Assembly (NCBI GenBank): GCA_023139025.1
Contig: JAGLOH010000032.1
Location: 1-12,519 of the forward strand
From: Candidatus Heimdallarchaeota archaeon
Lineage (GTDB): Archaea > Asgardarchaeota > Heimdallarchaeia > Heimdallarchaeales > Heimdallarchaeaceae
Direction of reading: 5' to 3'
Length of the DNA stretch: 12,519 bases
Shown: positions 7,232 to 12,507 of the stretch, in pieces
Layout of the letters: each line of letters starts with the position of its first letter
Position numbering within the stretch: the first letter of the stretch is position 1
Made by a program: the position numbers and the translations under genes
Notes under the pieces: model-generated
The model's input: only the letters and a program-made list of their open reading frames with translations
Database searches by the model: none
Told to the model about the DNA's origin: nothing

Positions 7232-7297
7232 TGCATTAAGACAGTATTTGTTGATGAAAAACAGCTTTTGCATCAATCATTCTAATCATTGGAACAA

Positions 7298-7304
7298 TAT
7301 ATAA
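7298..7304 (+). promoter_or_regulatory. Strong TATA box without a following ORF
   Basis: TATATAA preceded by ACAA, nearly identical in context (CAATATATAA) to the box that serves the 61-aa gene at 7531. A transcript would start near 7323-7326. The first possible start codon, GTG at 7333, is followed at once by TAG, and there is no ORF of useful length until 7556. Confidence 0.5.
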
Positions 7305-7322
7305 GTGTTTGAGTGAGCGTAC

Positions 7323-7400
7323 AAAAATAAGGTGTAGGAAGGAAATTAAAATTAGTCCGTCTTATTCTTGCTGAAAACCTAAGATGATTCCTTCCACGCC
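7323..7400 (+). ncRNA. Candidate small non-coding RNA in the tetR-downstream spacer
   Basis: The 362-bp spacer 7194-7555 holds no convincing gene. Downstream of the TATA box at 7298 the predicted transcript would carry GGAAGGAA (7337-7344) and its exact complement TTCCTTCC (7388-7395), closing a 43-nt loop. A CTGA followed by GATGAT lies in the loop, reminiscent of D'/C' boxes of archaeal C/D sRNAs, but no matching C and D boxes are at the proper spacing. A 31-codon ATG frame (7384-7479) crosses the right arm and has no support. The end of the RNA is unknown; the call rests on promoter plus inverted repeat only. Confidence 0.25.
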
Positions 7401-7530
7401 ATTTTCCCCTTACATCTATAACAGATCAATTCTCAATTTAGATTTAATCTTTTTAAGCAATTTTCTAGTATTTCATTAATATTACATACAATTAATAAAG
7501 AAAATTCTTGAGTTTATAATGCAAATTCAA

Positions 7531-7540
7531 TATATAATAA
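7531..7540 (+). promoter_or_regulatory. TATA box for the 61-aa protein
   Basis: TATATAATAA, 25 nt before the ATG at 7556, so the message should be leaderless. One of the best archaeal promoter matches in the window, which supports the small gene being real. Confidence 0.5.
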
Positions 7541-7555
7541 GAAAAGGCGATTTCA

Positions 7556-7741
7556 ATGGAAGAGATAAAGCGTGAAGATTTGGTACGTCAGCTTAAACAT
7601 CTTTCCAACAAGGATGTTTTACTTAATCCAGAAACTATCGACTTTGTTTTATGGAAGTTAAATGAAATAAAGCATGAAGTTGGCATCAAACTAGCAAACA
7701 AAGAAAACTCCACCTTTGTTAAAACTAAGAGTGGGAGTTAA
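7556..7741 (+). CDS. Small 61-aa helical protein, unknown function
   Basis: A short charged protein with no membrane segment or signal. The pattern predicts two amphipathic helices: about 2-18 (Glu/Lys/Arg rich, with LVRQLKHL) and about 25-47 (ETIDFVLWKLNEIKHEVGIKLA), followed by a polar, Lys/Ser-rich tail. The second helix followed by NKENSTFVKT loosely recalls the long helix and following loop of an archaeal histone fold, but the protein is too short for a full fold and the match is weak; a small DNA- or protein-binding helix pair is as likely. A good TATA box 25 nt upstream argues that the gene is expressed. The M28 peptidase gene follows after 63 bp with its own TATA-like box. I do not recognise the family. 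Confidence 0.6.
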   Translation: MEEIKREDLVRQLKHLSNKDVLLNPETIDFVLWKLNEIKHEVGIKLANKENSTFVKTKSGS

Positions 7742-7774
7742 TTTCTTCATTTTGGGGGAGAAAGTTGTTAAGAC

Positions 7775-7784
7775 TTAAATAAAA
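7775..7784 (+). promoter_or_regulatory. TATA-like box for the M28 peptidase; helps choose the start
   Basis: TTAAATAAAA would place transcription start near 7803. That is downstream of the TTG at 7790 and just before the ATG at 7805, so the ATG is the more likely start codon of the peptidase. Confidence 0.4.
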
Positions 7785-7789
7785 CTTAT

Positions 7790-9007
7790 TTGTCTCAAAC
7801 TTTCATGGATTCATTTCTTGATTCAATTAAGTTTATTACAGATACTTTTGGAACACGGATTACAGGAACAGAAGCAGATCACGAGACATGCAAGTATATA
7901 GAAGAAGAATTCCGCTCTCTTTCCTCTAATGTTGAAGTTGAGACCTTTCCAGTAGTTGGAAGAGCTTTACAGAATCTTATTCTCTTCCTTGTATGGGGAT
8001 ATTTTATTTCTGTAGTAGCATATTTCTTCATTCCATTTCTAGCTCTAGTTCTAGCAGTAGTGATGTTACTTATCTACTATTTAGCAAGGTTCAAGGATAG
8101 AAATCTTGTAAATCTTTTAACTAAGAAATCCAGTTCTAGCAATATTATTGCTAAGTTTGAACCTGTAAACGAGAAAAAGAAAATTATTATTTTTTCAGGA
8201 CATCATGATTCAGCTTTTCACATGCCTCTATTTGAGAAAAAGATTTCTCAAATCACATTCATTCAGAATAGTGCAATAGCTGGAATAGCTTTGTTAGTTA
8301 TTGCTGCTATTTGGAAATCAATATTCTTTCTTGCACCTGTAGTTGGAATATTCAAAGTATTCTCTTATTCAATAGGATTTTTAGTAGTAGATTGGTTACT
8401 CCTACCTGATTTAATCTTTTCATTAGCGCTAATTGGTCTAGGGTTTGGCTTTTATTTTATGACAAATATGGTAACCAATACTCCTGTTATGGGCGCAAAT
8501 GATAATTTGACCTCGGTAGTTATGTTGTTTGCTCTAGGAAAACATCTGAAGGAGAATCCTCCAAAGAATATAGAAATAAGATTAATTTCATTTGGAGCAG
8601 AAGAACCTGGTCTGGTGGGAAGTAAATATTATGTAGATAAACGAATTGATGAGTTAAAAGATTCTATAAACATAAATTATGAAACATTAGGAAGTGGAAA
8701 ACTAGGTTTAATAGCTAAAGAGAAAGATAATAATGTTGTTCATGACAATGAATTGGTTATCTATCTTCATGATTTAGCGGAAAAGCATGGTTTTGATTTA
8801 CCAGCGAAACAAATCCATTTTGGAAACACAGATGCAGGGAGTTTCTCTAAGAAGAAGATCAAAGCAACAACAATCTTTGCTTTTGGTGAAGATGATATTT
8901 TTGATTTGTGGCATTCAACAGAAGACATCGTTGAGAATCTAGATGAAAAACCACTTCAACAAGCGTTTGAGCTAAGTTTGAAAATAATAGAAGAATTAGA
9001 TAAGTGA
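7790..9007 (+). CDS. M28-family zinc metallopeptidase with inserted membrane helices
   Basis: 405 aa from TTG at 7790, or 400 aa from ATG at 7805, which the TATA position favours (numbering here from TTG). Metal-site residues of M28 aminopeptidases can be followed: GHHDSAF (137-143, His138 and Asp140), GANDNLTSV (236-244, bridging Asp238), FGAEEPGLVGS (268-278, general base Glu271 and ligand Glu272), an acidic residue in NYETLGSG (Glu298, where many members have Asp), and LWHSTEDIVENLD (374-386, ligand His375). The N-terminal FGTRITGTEAD...YIEEEF is the usual family beginning. Hydrophobic segments at about 61-80 and 82-99 precede the first zinc motif, and three more (about 160-180, 184-200, 205-225) lie between GHHDS and GANDN, splitting the catalytic domain. 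It is likely membrane-bound; which side the active site faces is not clear. It converges with the gene at 9018 with 10 bp between. Confidence 0.9.
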   Translation: MSQTFMDSFLDSIKFITDTFGTRITGTEADHETCKYIEEEFRSLSSNVEVETFPVVGRALQNLILFLVWGYFISVVAYFFIPFLALVLAVVMLLIYYLARFKDRNLVNLLTKKSSSSNIIAKFEPVNEKKKIIIFSGHHDSAFHMPLFEKKISQITFIQNSAIAGIALLVIAAIWKSIFFLAPVVGIFKVFSYSIGFLVVDWLLLPDLIFSLALIGLGFGFYFMTNMVTNTPVMGANDNLTSVVMLFALGKHLKENPPKNIEIRLISFGAEEPGLVGSKYYVDKRIDELKDSININYETLGSGKLGLIAKEKDNNVVHDNELVIYLHDLAEKHGFDLPAKQIHFGNTDAGSFSKKKIKATTIFAFGEDDIFDLWHSTEDIVENLDEKPLQQAFELSLKIIEELDK

Positions 9008-9017
9008 AGCTAGCTGT

Positions 9018-10121
9018 CTAGAATGAAGGTACAAGTAATTTTTTTCGTATTTTTCTCACTTGTTTAAGAATCAAAATAATAAATACTATAGATAATATCA
9101 AACCAACAAAAGCAACTGGTAAGCCAATGAAAATTAAACCAAATCCACTCCAATCTTCACACCCCATATCATAAAATCCATTTATATACCAATGATTTAG
9201 GAGATGGGTTTCAAGAATCTTCAATTTTATTCTAAACTCCCTATTAGATTTAGCTGAAAAACTTACATAGAAATCAACATTACCAAAGTCTTGTGCAGTA
9301 TATCTATCCATTGTTTCATTCAGTTCAAAAAGCTCATACCGGTTGTTAATGGAGACTTCATTACTATAAGGCATATCAATTGATATTAACTCCAACCCTT
9401 CAACTATCTTTTCTAACGGTACTATTTCTTGATATATTGTTTCATTAAGTGCTTCATTGAATACCCAGTGTGTGCCATTAGAAACAAACCAAGTTGGAAA
9501 CATTGTACCATTAGAAGTAAATTTAGCATCTGAATTCCATGAATCATCATCAGTTAATATGTATGTTCTAAAACCAAGATATGCTCTATTCGATCCTCTA
9601 GAACTAAAAGCGCAAGGTGTTGTATACGCATTAACGGATCCATATGAATCTTCTGGAAGCTTGGTTTGTTCTACATTGTTAATATACCAAAACCGGTCTT
9701 CGTTTTCATAGATTAACTCCCTTAAGCTTCTAAACTTTTTACGGTCATCATATTCTGTGTTCTCGAGTATAACATCTATGCTACCATTAGGGTATGTGTT
9801 TTGATATTTTGATATAACTAAATCTAAATCACTATGCTCTTCTTCCAACCACAAAATGTCTTGTTCAATTATTTGAATGAGTAAACTGTTCTCAACATAA
9901 GTATCATTTATTGGATTATATGTTCGTAAATCTGCGGAGAGACTGTCTTTAGTCTCTCCGTTAAGGTGAAACGATATCAATGAATAAACTTGATCAGGAT
10001 AAGTGTCAAAGAAAAGTGACACTATAAATGAGGGTACTCCAATAGACACAGTAAGCATAATAGAAAGAACAATTACCGCTGAGTATTTTTTCAAATACTT
10101 GGAAAGATGAGTAAGGTTCAC
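9018..10121 (-). CDS. Double-anchored extracytoplasmic protein, unknown function
   Basis: A 367-aa protein with one N-terminal hydrophobic helix (about 14-38), a polar domain of about 285 residues, and a second helix (about 327-352) followed by a Lys/Arg-rich tail (KQVRKIRKKLL) that should stay in the cytoplasm. Both termini would be inside and the central domain outside. That domain has six N-glycosylation sequons (Asn 72, 112, 204, 215, 226, 268), in keeping with an archaeal surface protein, and two Cys (170 and 321). It is rich in aromatic and acidic residues and probably beta-rich. I recognise no catalytic motif or family. The start is GTG at 10119-10121, chosen because a TATA-like box lies 26-34 nt upstream, giving a leaderless message; no ATG offers an alternative in this frame nearby. 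Confidence 0.75.
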   Translation of the reverse strand: MNLTHLSKYLKKYSAVIVLSIMLTVSIGVPSFIVSLFFDTYPDQVYSLISFHLNGETKDSLSADLRTYNPINDTYVENSLLIQIIEQDILWLEEEHSDLDLVISKYQNTYPNGSIDVILENTEYDDRKKFRSLRELIYENEDRFWYINNVEQTKLPEDSYGSVNAYTTPCAFSSRGSNRAYLGFRTYILTDDDSWNSDAKFTSNGTMFPTWFVSNGTHWVFNEALNETIYQEIVPLEKIVEGLELISIDMPYSNEVSINNRYELFELNETMDRYTAQDFGNVDFYVSFSAKSNREFRIKLKILETHLLNHWYINGFYDMGCEDWSGFGLIFIGLPVAFVGLILSIVFIILILKQVRKIRKKLLVPSF

Positions 10122-10128
10122 AACATCT

Positions 10129-10155
10129 CAATATATTGATATACTGCAATATATT
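10129..10155 (-). promoter_or_regulatory. Twin CAATATATT elements upstream of the 367-aa gene
   Basis: CAATATATTG (10129-10138), a perfect 10-bp palindrome, and CAATATATT (10147-10155) lie 18 bp apart, spanning the region immediately before the GTG at 10121. The distal copy is at the right distance to be the TATA box; the proximal copy overlaps the space between TATA box and transcription start and could be a repressor site or simply AT-rich sequence. Confidence 0.4.
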
Positions 10156-10256
10156 TAAAGTTTTCCTAAAAACTCTACAAGTTACTAAATTCAAATTACG
10201 TGTTCTAAACACATTAAGTAATATATCAAAAACAATACTAGCAAATTAGAGAAAAA

Positions 10257-10291
10257 TTGGTAGCGCCGAATGGACTTGAACCATTGGTCTT
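10257..10291 (-). pseudogene. Duplicated 3' fragment of the initiator tRNA-Met gene
   Basis: These 35 bases match 10756-10790, inside and just past the intact tRNA gene, with a single mismatch (10287 against 10786). The fragment holds the last anticodon-stem base, the variable loop, the complete T arm, the 3' acceptor strand, the discriminator A and the encoded CCA plus one base. It lacks the 5' half, the anticodon and the rest of the anticodon stem, so it cannot make a tRNA by itself. It lies 18 bp after the stop codon of the 132-aa gene. Its position relative to the intact gene is that of a distal attachment site left by integration into a tRNA 3' end. A T5 run follows on the minus strand (10252-10256). 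Confidence 0.92.
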
Positions 10292-10309
10292 ACAGAATGA
10301 AATGATAAA

Positions 10310-10708
10310 TCAAATTACTTGAACATAGATGGTTTGATTATTACAACGAACAGTCCAATTTCCAATATTTGGAAAAACAAGAGTGATTGTAGCTTCGAGC
10401 TGAACTGTCATCATCAAACCAACATCACGACTATGTCTGCCACAAATCCCAATTGTTACAAGAAGATCATCTTCATAAAATGAGATTTTTGGTTTTAACA
10501 ATCTCCAACTAGTATCAGGGTAGTAATCAGTTATAGCATTGAGTTCCCAGTCGCCATTAACATTAGCAACGGGGAGATAAGAAACATCTGTTATCCCCAG
10601 ACACCATGTATTTCTCTGAATAATGTAAAAAGTTATTCCAAAACTAATAAGAGAAATGGCTAATAATACACCAGAAATTGAAAGGATAATCCAAACTTTC
10701 TTTTTCAT
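10310..10708 (-). CDS. Small membrane-anchored extracytoplasmic protein (132 aa)
   Basis: Starts MKKKVWIILS with a Lys cap and one hydrophobic helix (about 5-30), typical of an uncleaved signal anchor or signal peptide. The remaining ~100 residues are predicted outside the membrane and rich in alternating hydrophobic residues, suggesting beta strands. The end, VFPNIGNWTVRCNNQTIYVQ followed by Val-Ile, looks like the last two strands of an immunoglobulin-like or related beta-sandwich; this is a pattern impression, not a family match. It has two sequons (Asn117, Asn124) and three Cys (36, 89, 122). The gene lies wholly between the intact tRNA and its duplicated 3' fragment and shares the anchored surface-protein style of the 367-aa neighbour, without visible sequence homology. 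A TATA-like TTTTAATTAC about 22-31 nt before the ATG suggests a leaderless mRNA. Confidence 0.65.
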   Translation of the reverse strand: MKKKVWIILSISGVLLAISLISFGITFYIIQRNTWCLGITDVSYLPVANVNGDWELNAITDYYPDTSWRLLKPKISFYEDDLLVTIGICGRHSRDVGLMMTVQLEATITLVFPNIGNWTVRCNNQTIYVQVI

Positions 10709-10745
10709 AGTGAAATCTCAGTTAGAAAGTAATTAAAAGTTGTGT

Positions 10746-10752
10746 AAAAAAA
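10746..10752 (-). terminator. Oligo-T terminator of the initiator tRNA gene
   Basis: Seven consecutive T on the minus strand begin 5 nt past the encoded CCA. Oligo-T immediately after a stable RNA is the common archaeal termination signal. Confidence 0.55.
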
Positions 10753-10756
10753 GATT

Positions 10757-10865
10757 TGGTAGCGCCGAATGGACTTGAACCATTGATCTTCGGGTTTTTC
10801 AGCTTAGAATTCACAAATTCTGAACTTATGAGCCCGACGGGTTTTCCACGCTACCCCACGGCGCT
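10757..10865 (-). tRNA. Initiator tRNA-Met (CAU) with a 31-nt intron
   Basis: Folded by hand from the minus strand. Perfect 7-bp acceptor AGCGCCG/CGGCGCT with A1-U72; D stem GGGT/ACCC with GG in the loop; anticodon stem TCGGG/CCCGA with three consecutive G-C pairs under the loop CTCATAA; T stem AATGG/CCATT with loop TTCAAGT; discriminator A and genomically encoded CCA. The mature length is 78 nt. A1-U72 and the GGG/CCC anticodon stem are the archaeal and eukaryotic initiator hallmarks. The intron occupies 10796-10826, between positions 37 and 38, the usual site for archaeal splicing endonuclease. It can form a TTCAG/CTGAA stem or the alternative AGAATT/AATTCT stem. The 5' exon is 10827-10865 and the 3' exon is 10757-10795. 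Confidence 0.95.
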
Positions 10866-10894
10866 TTTCTTATGGCTTTCTTTTCCTCCTCTTC

Positions 10895-10902
10895 TTTTAA
10901 AT
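10895..10902 (-). promoter_or_regulatory. TATA-like box of the initiator tRNA gene
   Basis: ATTTAAAA on the minus strand, 30-37 nt upstream of the tRNA 5' end and preceded by a purine-rich stretch that could act as a BRE. The spacing fits a transcript starting just before the mature 5' end. Confidence 0.5.
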
Positions 10903-10984
10903 CTTTGTTTTTACAACTAAAGCTAGTTAAGATAAAGAAAGGATTATTTTGTTAATCGTTTTACGGAAAAGTTCATAACTTTCC

Positions 10985-11836
10985 ATGAGGGCTTCTAATT
11001 GCATGCTTACTGAGTCAGATGAATCTCCCTATGTACATAAGGTTCGACCAAGAATTTCTACTATCTTCTTACTGCTGATAATAGATGCTCTTGCTTATTA
11101 CGTCCCTTACAGAAATGATGTACATATTGGAGATTTGTTTGGTTTGTCACTCTGGTTTTATTTTGGACTTCTTAATGCCATTTTAATTGTTTTAGTTTAT
11201 ATATTTGTCAAAGGTCAAGTGTCTATAGACTTTTCTTCAAAAGAAGTAATCTTCCATGAATTCACGAAAAGTAAGTCTTGGGATTTTGATGCATTATGGG
11301 GCGTTTATCTCCTCGCATATTACGGCGATTACCTTGTTAGAATCAGAACAAATAGATTGAAATTGTTGGACATTCGATTAAATTTTGATGAAGCCTATGA
11401 GCTTATTGATAAGTTCGAAAAGACTGGAATCCATCTCACAACTATTAGACAAGATCAAGGCAAGCGAATTTCTAATACTTTTCCCCTTTTGCTCTCTAAA
11501 TTTGAGAAGAAGAAACCAAAAGGATTCAACCCAGAAATTCCTGATTGGAGTCGTAATGTCACCTTGAAAACTAAACTGATTTCAATTACCATGGCTCCAT
11601 TTTTCTACATTTTAGGGGCTACATTACTAGTTCGTATTCCTGATTTATTGACAGGTCTTACTGCAACTAAAGGGATTGTAACCTTTGTTTATGGCTTTAC
11701 TGCATTCTTGCTTTTTGATGGCGGGCTGTATTTACTCTTCGGAATGTCGGTCTTGGTTCTACTAGCTAAACGAATCATAAAAAGTAGTTCCTCCTCTCAA
11801 TCAGCTGAAAATCCCGATCTACCCACTAATGAGTAA
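10985..11836 (+). CDS. Membrane protein with a possible PH-like cytoplasmic domain
   Basis: 283 aa from ATG at 10985; a second ATG at codon 7 (11003) is possible. Two N-terminal helices (about 25-42 and 53-75) are followed by a soluble region of about 120 residues, then helices at about 196-216 and 232-261 and a Ser-rich polar tail. The soluble region begins with short strand-like pieces (GQVSIDFSSKEVIFHEF, WDFDALWGVYLL, YLVRIRTNRLKLLDIRL) and ends in an amphipathic helix (NFDEAYELIDKFEKTGIHL). Such a series of strands capped by a helix after a membrane hairpin resembles bacterial PH-like membrane proteins; this is a resemblance in layout only. It is divergent from the tRNA gene with 119 bp between, and the THUMP-protein gene follows after 30 bp. 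Function unknown. Confidence 0.75.
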   Translation: MRASNCMLTESDESPYVHKVRPRISTIFLLLIIDALAYYVPYRNDVHIGDLFGLSLWFYFGLLNAILIVLVYIFVKGQVSIDFSSKEVIFHEFTKSKSWDFDALWGVYLLAYYGDYLVRIRTNRLKLLDIRLNFDEAYELIDKFEKTGIHLTTIRQDQGKRISNTFPLLLSKFEKKKPKGFNPEIPDWSRNVTLKTKLISITMAPFFYILGATLLVRIPDLLTGLTATKGIVTFVYGFTAFLLFDGGLYLLFGMSVLVLLAKRIIKSSSSSQSAENPDLPTNE

Positions 11837-11837
11837 G

Positions 11838-11847
11838 TTTAATTTAT
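11838..11847 (+). promoter_or_regulatory. TATA-like box for the THUMP-domain gene
   Basis: TTTAATTTAT begins 1 nt after the preceding stop codon and 20-29 nt before the ATG at 11867, suggesting an independent leaderless transcript despite the 30-bp gap. Confidence 0.4.
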
Positions 11848-11866
11848 TTCAGATTTATTTCACTCT

Positions 11867-12421
11867 ATGACTGAATTTCTCGGCTTAATAGGATCTTGTG
11901 CAAGAACTCAAGAGAGAAATGCTTCTAGCGAACTCTATTATCTGCTTACAGAATTATTAGGATATCAGAATGTAGATATTTCACCTGATTCTGCTATTTC
12001 TGGTTTATTTATAGCAAGATTTGAAGAGGACCCTATCAAGACTCTTCAAAAAATTGAAGAAGAGCTTGAAAAGGATAGAGCTGTTTTACAATATACACTC
12101 AAACTTGTTCCTATTCAATATCGAGTTGCTACTACCTTGGAAGACATGAGGGAAGTAACAAGAAAAATCACCCCTAAGATTAAGGATGATGACTCTTGGA
12201 GAGTCACTCTTCGTAGAAGACATTCACAGCTCTCTCGCAATGAAATTATAACAGCTGTAGCTTCCGAAGTTAATGTTGGAAAGGTAATGCTAGATAACCC
12301 ACGTCATTACATAGTAGTAGAAATTCTTGGAAAATGGACCTATCTGTCTCTATCACCACAAGCTGAACTATCAATTTCACTGGATGAAGATCTTCCACCT
12401 GAAGACGATTTTACATTTTAG
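11867..12421 (+). CDS. THUMP-domain protein, Tan1-like tRNA-modification factor
   Basis: A 184-aa protein. Residues about 85-165 look like a THUMP RNA-binding domain: WRVTLRRRHSQLSRNEIITA (111-130) followed by VGKVMLDNPRHYIVVEILG (137-155), the strand-helix-strand end with the usual V-x-L-x-x-P-x-x-x-I-V-V-E-I pattern. The N-terminal part (FLGLIGSCARTQERNASSEL and a following FIARFEED) fits the NFLD-like region that precedes THUMP in other proteins. No methyltransferase, Rossmann or PP-loop domain is attached, so it is a stand-alone THUMP protein like yeast Tan1 and its archaeal relatives, which present tRNA for cytidine N4-acetylation by the Kre33/TmcA acetyltransferase. The acidic C-terminus (DEDLPPEDDF) is unremarkable. 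It lies about 1 kb from the initiator tRNA gene; that proximity is probably incidental. Confidence 0.8.
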   Translation: MTEFLGLIGSCARTQERNASSELYYLLTELLGYQNVDISPDSAISGLFIARFEEDPIKTLQKIEEELEKDRAVLQYTLKLVPIQYRVATTLEDMREVTRKITPKIKDDDSWRVTLRRRHSQLSRNEIITAVASEVNVGKVMLDNPRHYIVVEILGKWTYLSLSPQAELSISLDEDLPPEDDFTF

Positions 12422-12454
12422 ATTTTAGAAAAGAAAAAATAAAAAAAATAAAAG

Positions 12455-12478
12455 AGTTTGAATGAATATTTTCAAACT
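12455..12478 (+). terminator. Hairpin downstream of the THUMP-domain gene
   Basis: AGTTTGAA (12455-12462) and TTCAAACT (12471-12478) form a perfect 8-bp stem with an 8-nt loop, 33 bp after the stop codon and following an A-rich tract. It is likely a 3'-end structure of the THUMP-protein transcript. Confidence 0.35.
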
Positions 12479-12481
12479 TAG

Positions 12482-12507
12482 AGGTCTCTGGCTATTTAAA
12501 GGTCTCT
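12482..12507 (+). promoter_or_regulatory. AGGTCTCT direct repeat around a TATA-like box at the right edge
   Basis: AGGTCTCT occurs at 12482-12489 and 12500-12507, 18 bp apart, flanking TATTTAAA (12493-12500). This may be the control region of a gene beginning beyond the window. The repeats could bind a regulator on both sides of the TATA box. Confidence 0.3.

Larger units (their letters stand above)
10292..10755. other. Candidate mini-insertion bounded by tRNA 3'-end repeats
   Basis: The segment between the two 35-bp tRNA-derived copies holds one gene, the 132-aa anchored protein, and its promoter. Repeat-to-repeat distance is 499 bp. It has no integrase, replication gene or transposase. It may be a small cassette moved in trans, the remnant of a larger integrated element reduced by deletion, or the result of a local duplication that decayed. 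The tRNA gene itself remains intact. Confidence 0.4.

Noticed and set aside
7371..7390. CTGA followed by GATGAT, resembling D'/C' boxes of a C/D guide RNA
   Set aside because: No C box (RTGATGA) lies 12-20 nt before the CTGA and no D box follows at the right spacing.
7384..7479. 31-codon ATG frame in the tetR-downstream spacer
   Set aside because: Its start lies inside the loop/arm of the inverted repeat, it has no promoter at leaderless distance, and AT-rich DNA gives such frames by chance.
10006..10212. 68-codon minus-strand frame over the 5' end of the 367-aa gene
   Set aside because: It overlaps the better gene in another frame, has Cys/aromatic-rich composition with no domain pattern, and runs through the promoter region of the 367-aa gene.
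10257..10291. Split-tRNA 3' half gene
   Set aside because: The fragment lacks almost all of the anticodon stem, has no leader complementary to a 5' half, and the complete cis-spliced initiator gene is present next to it.
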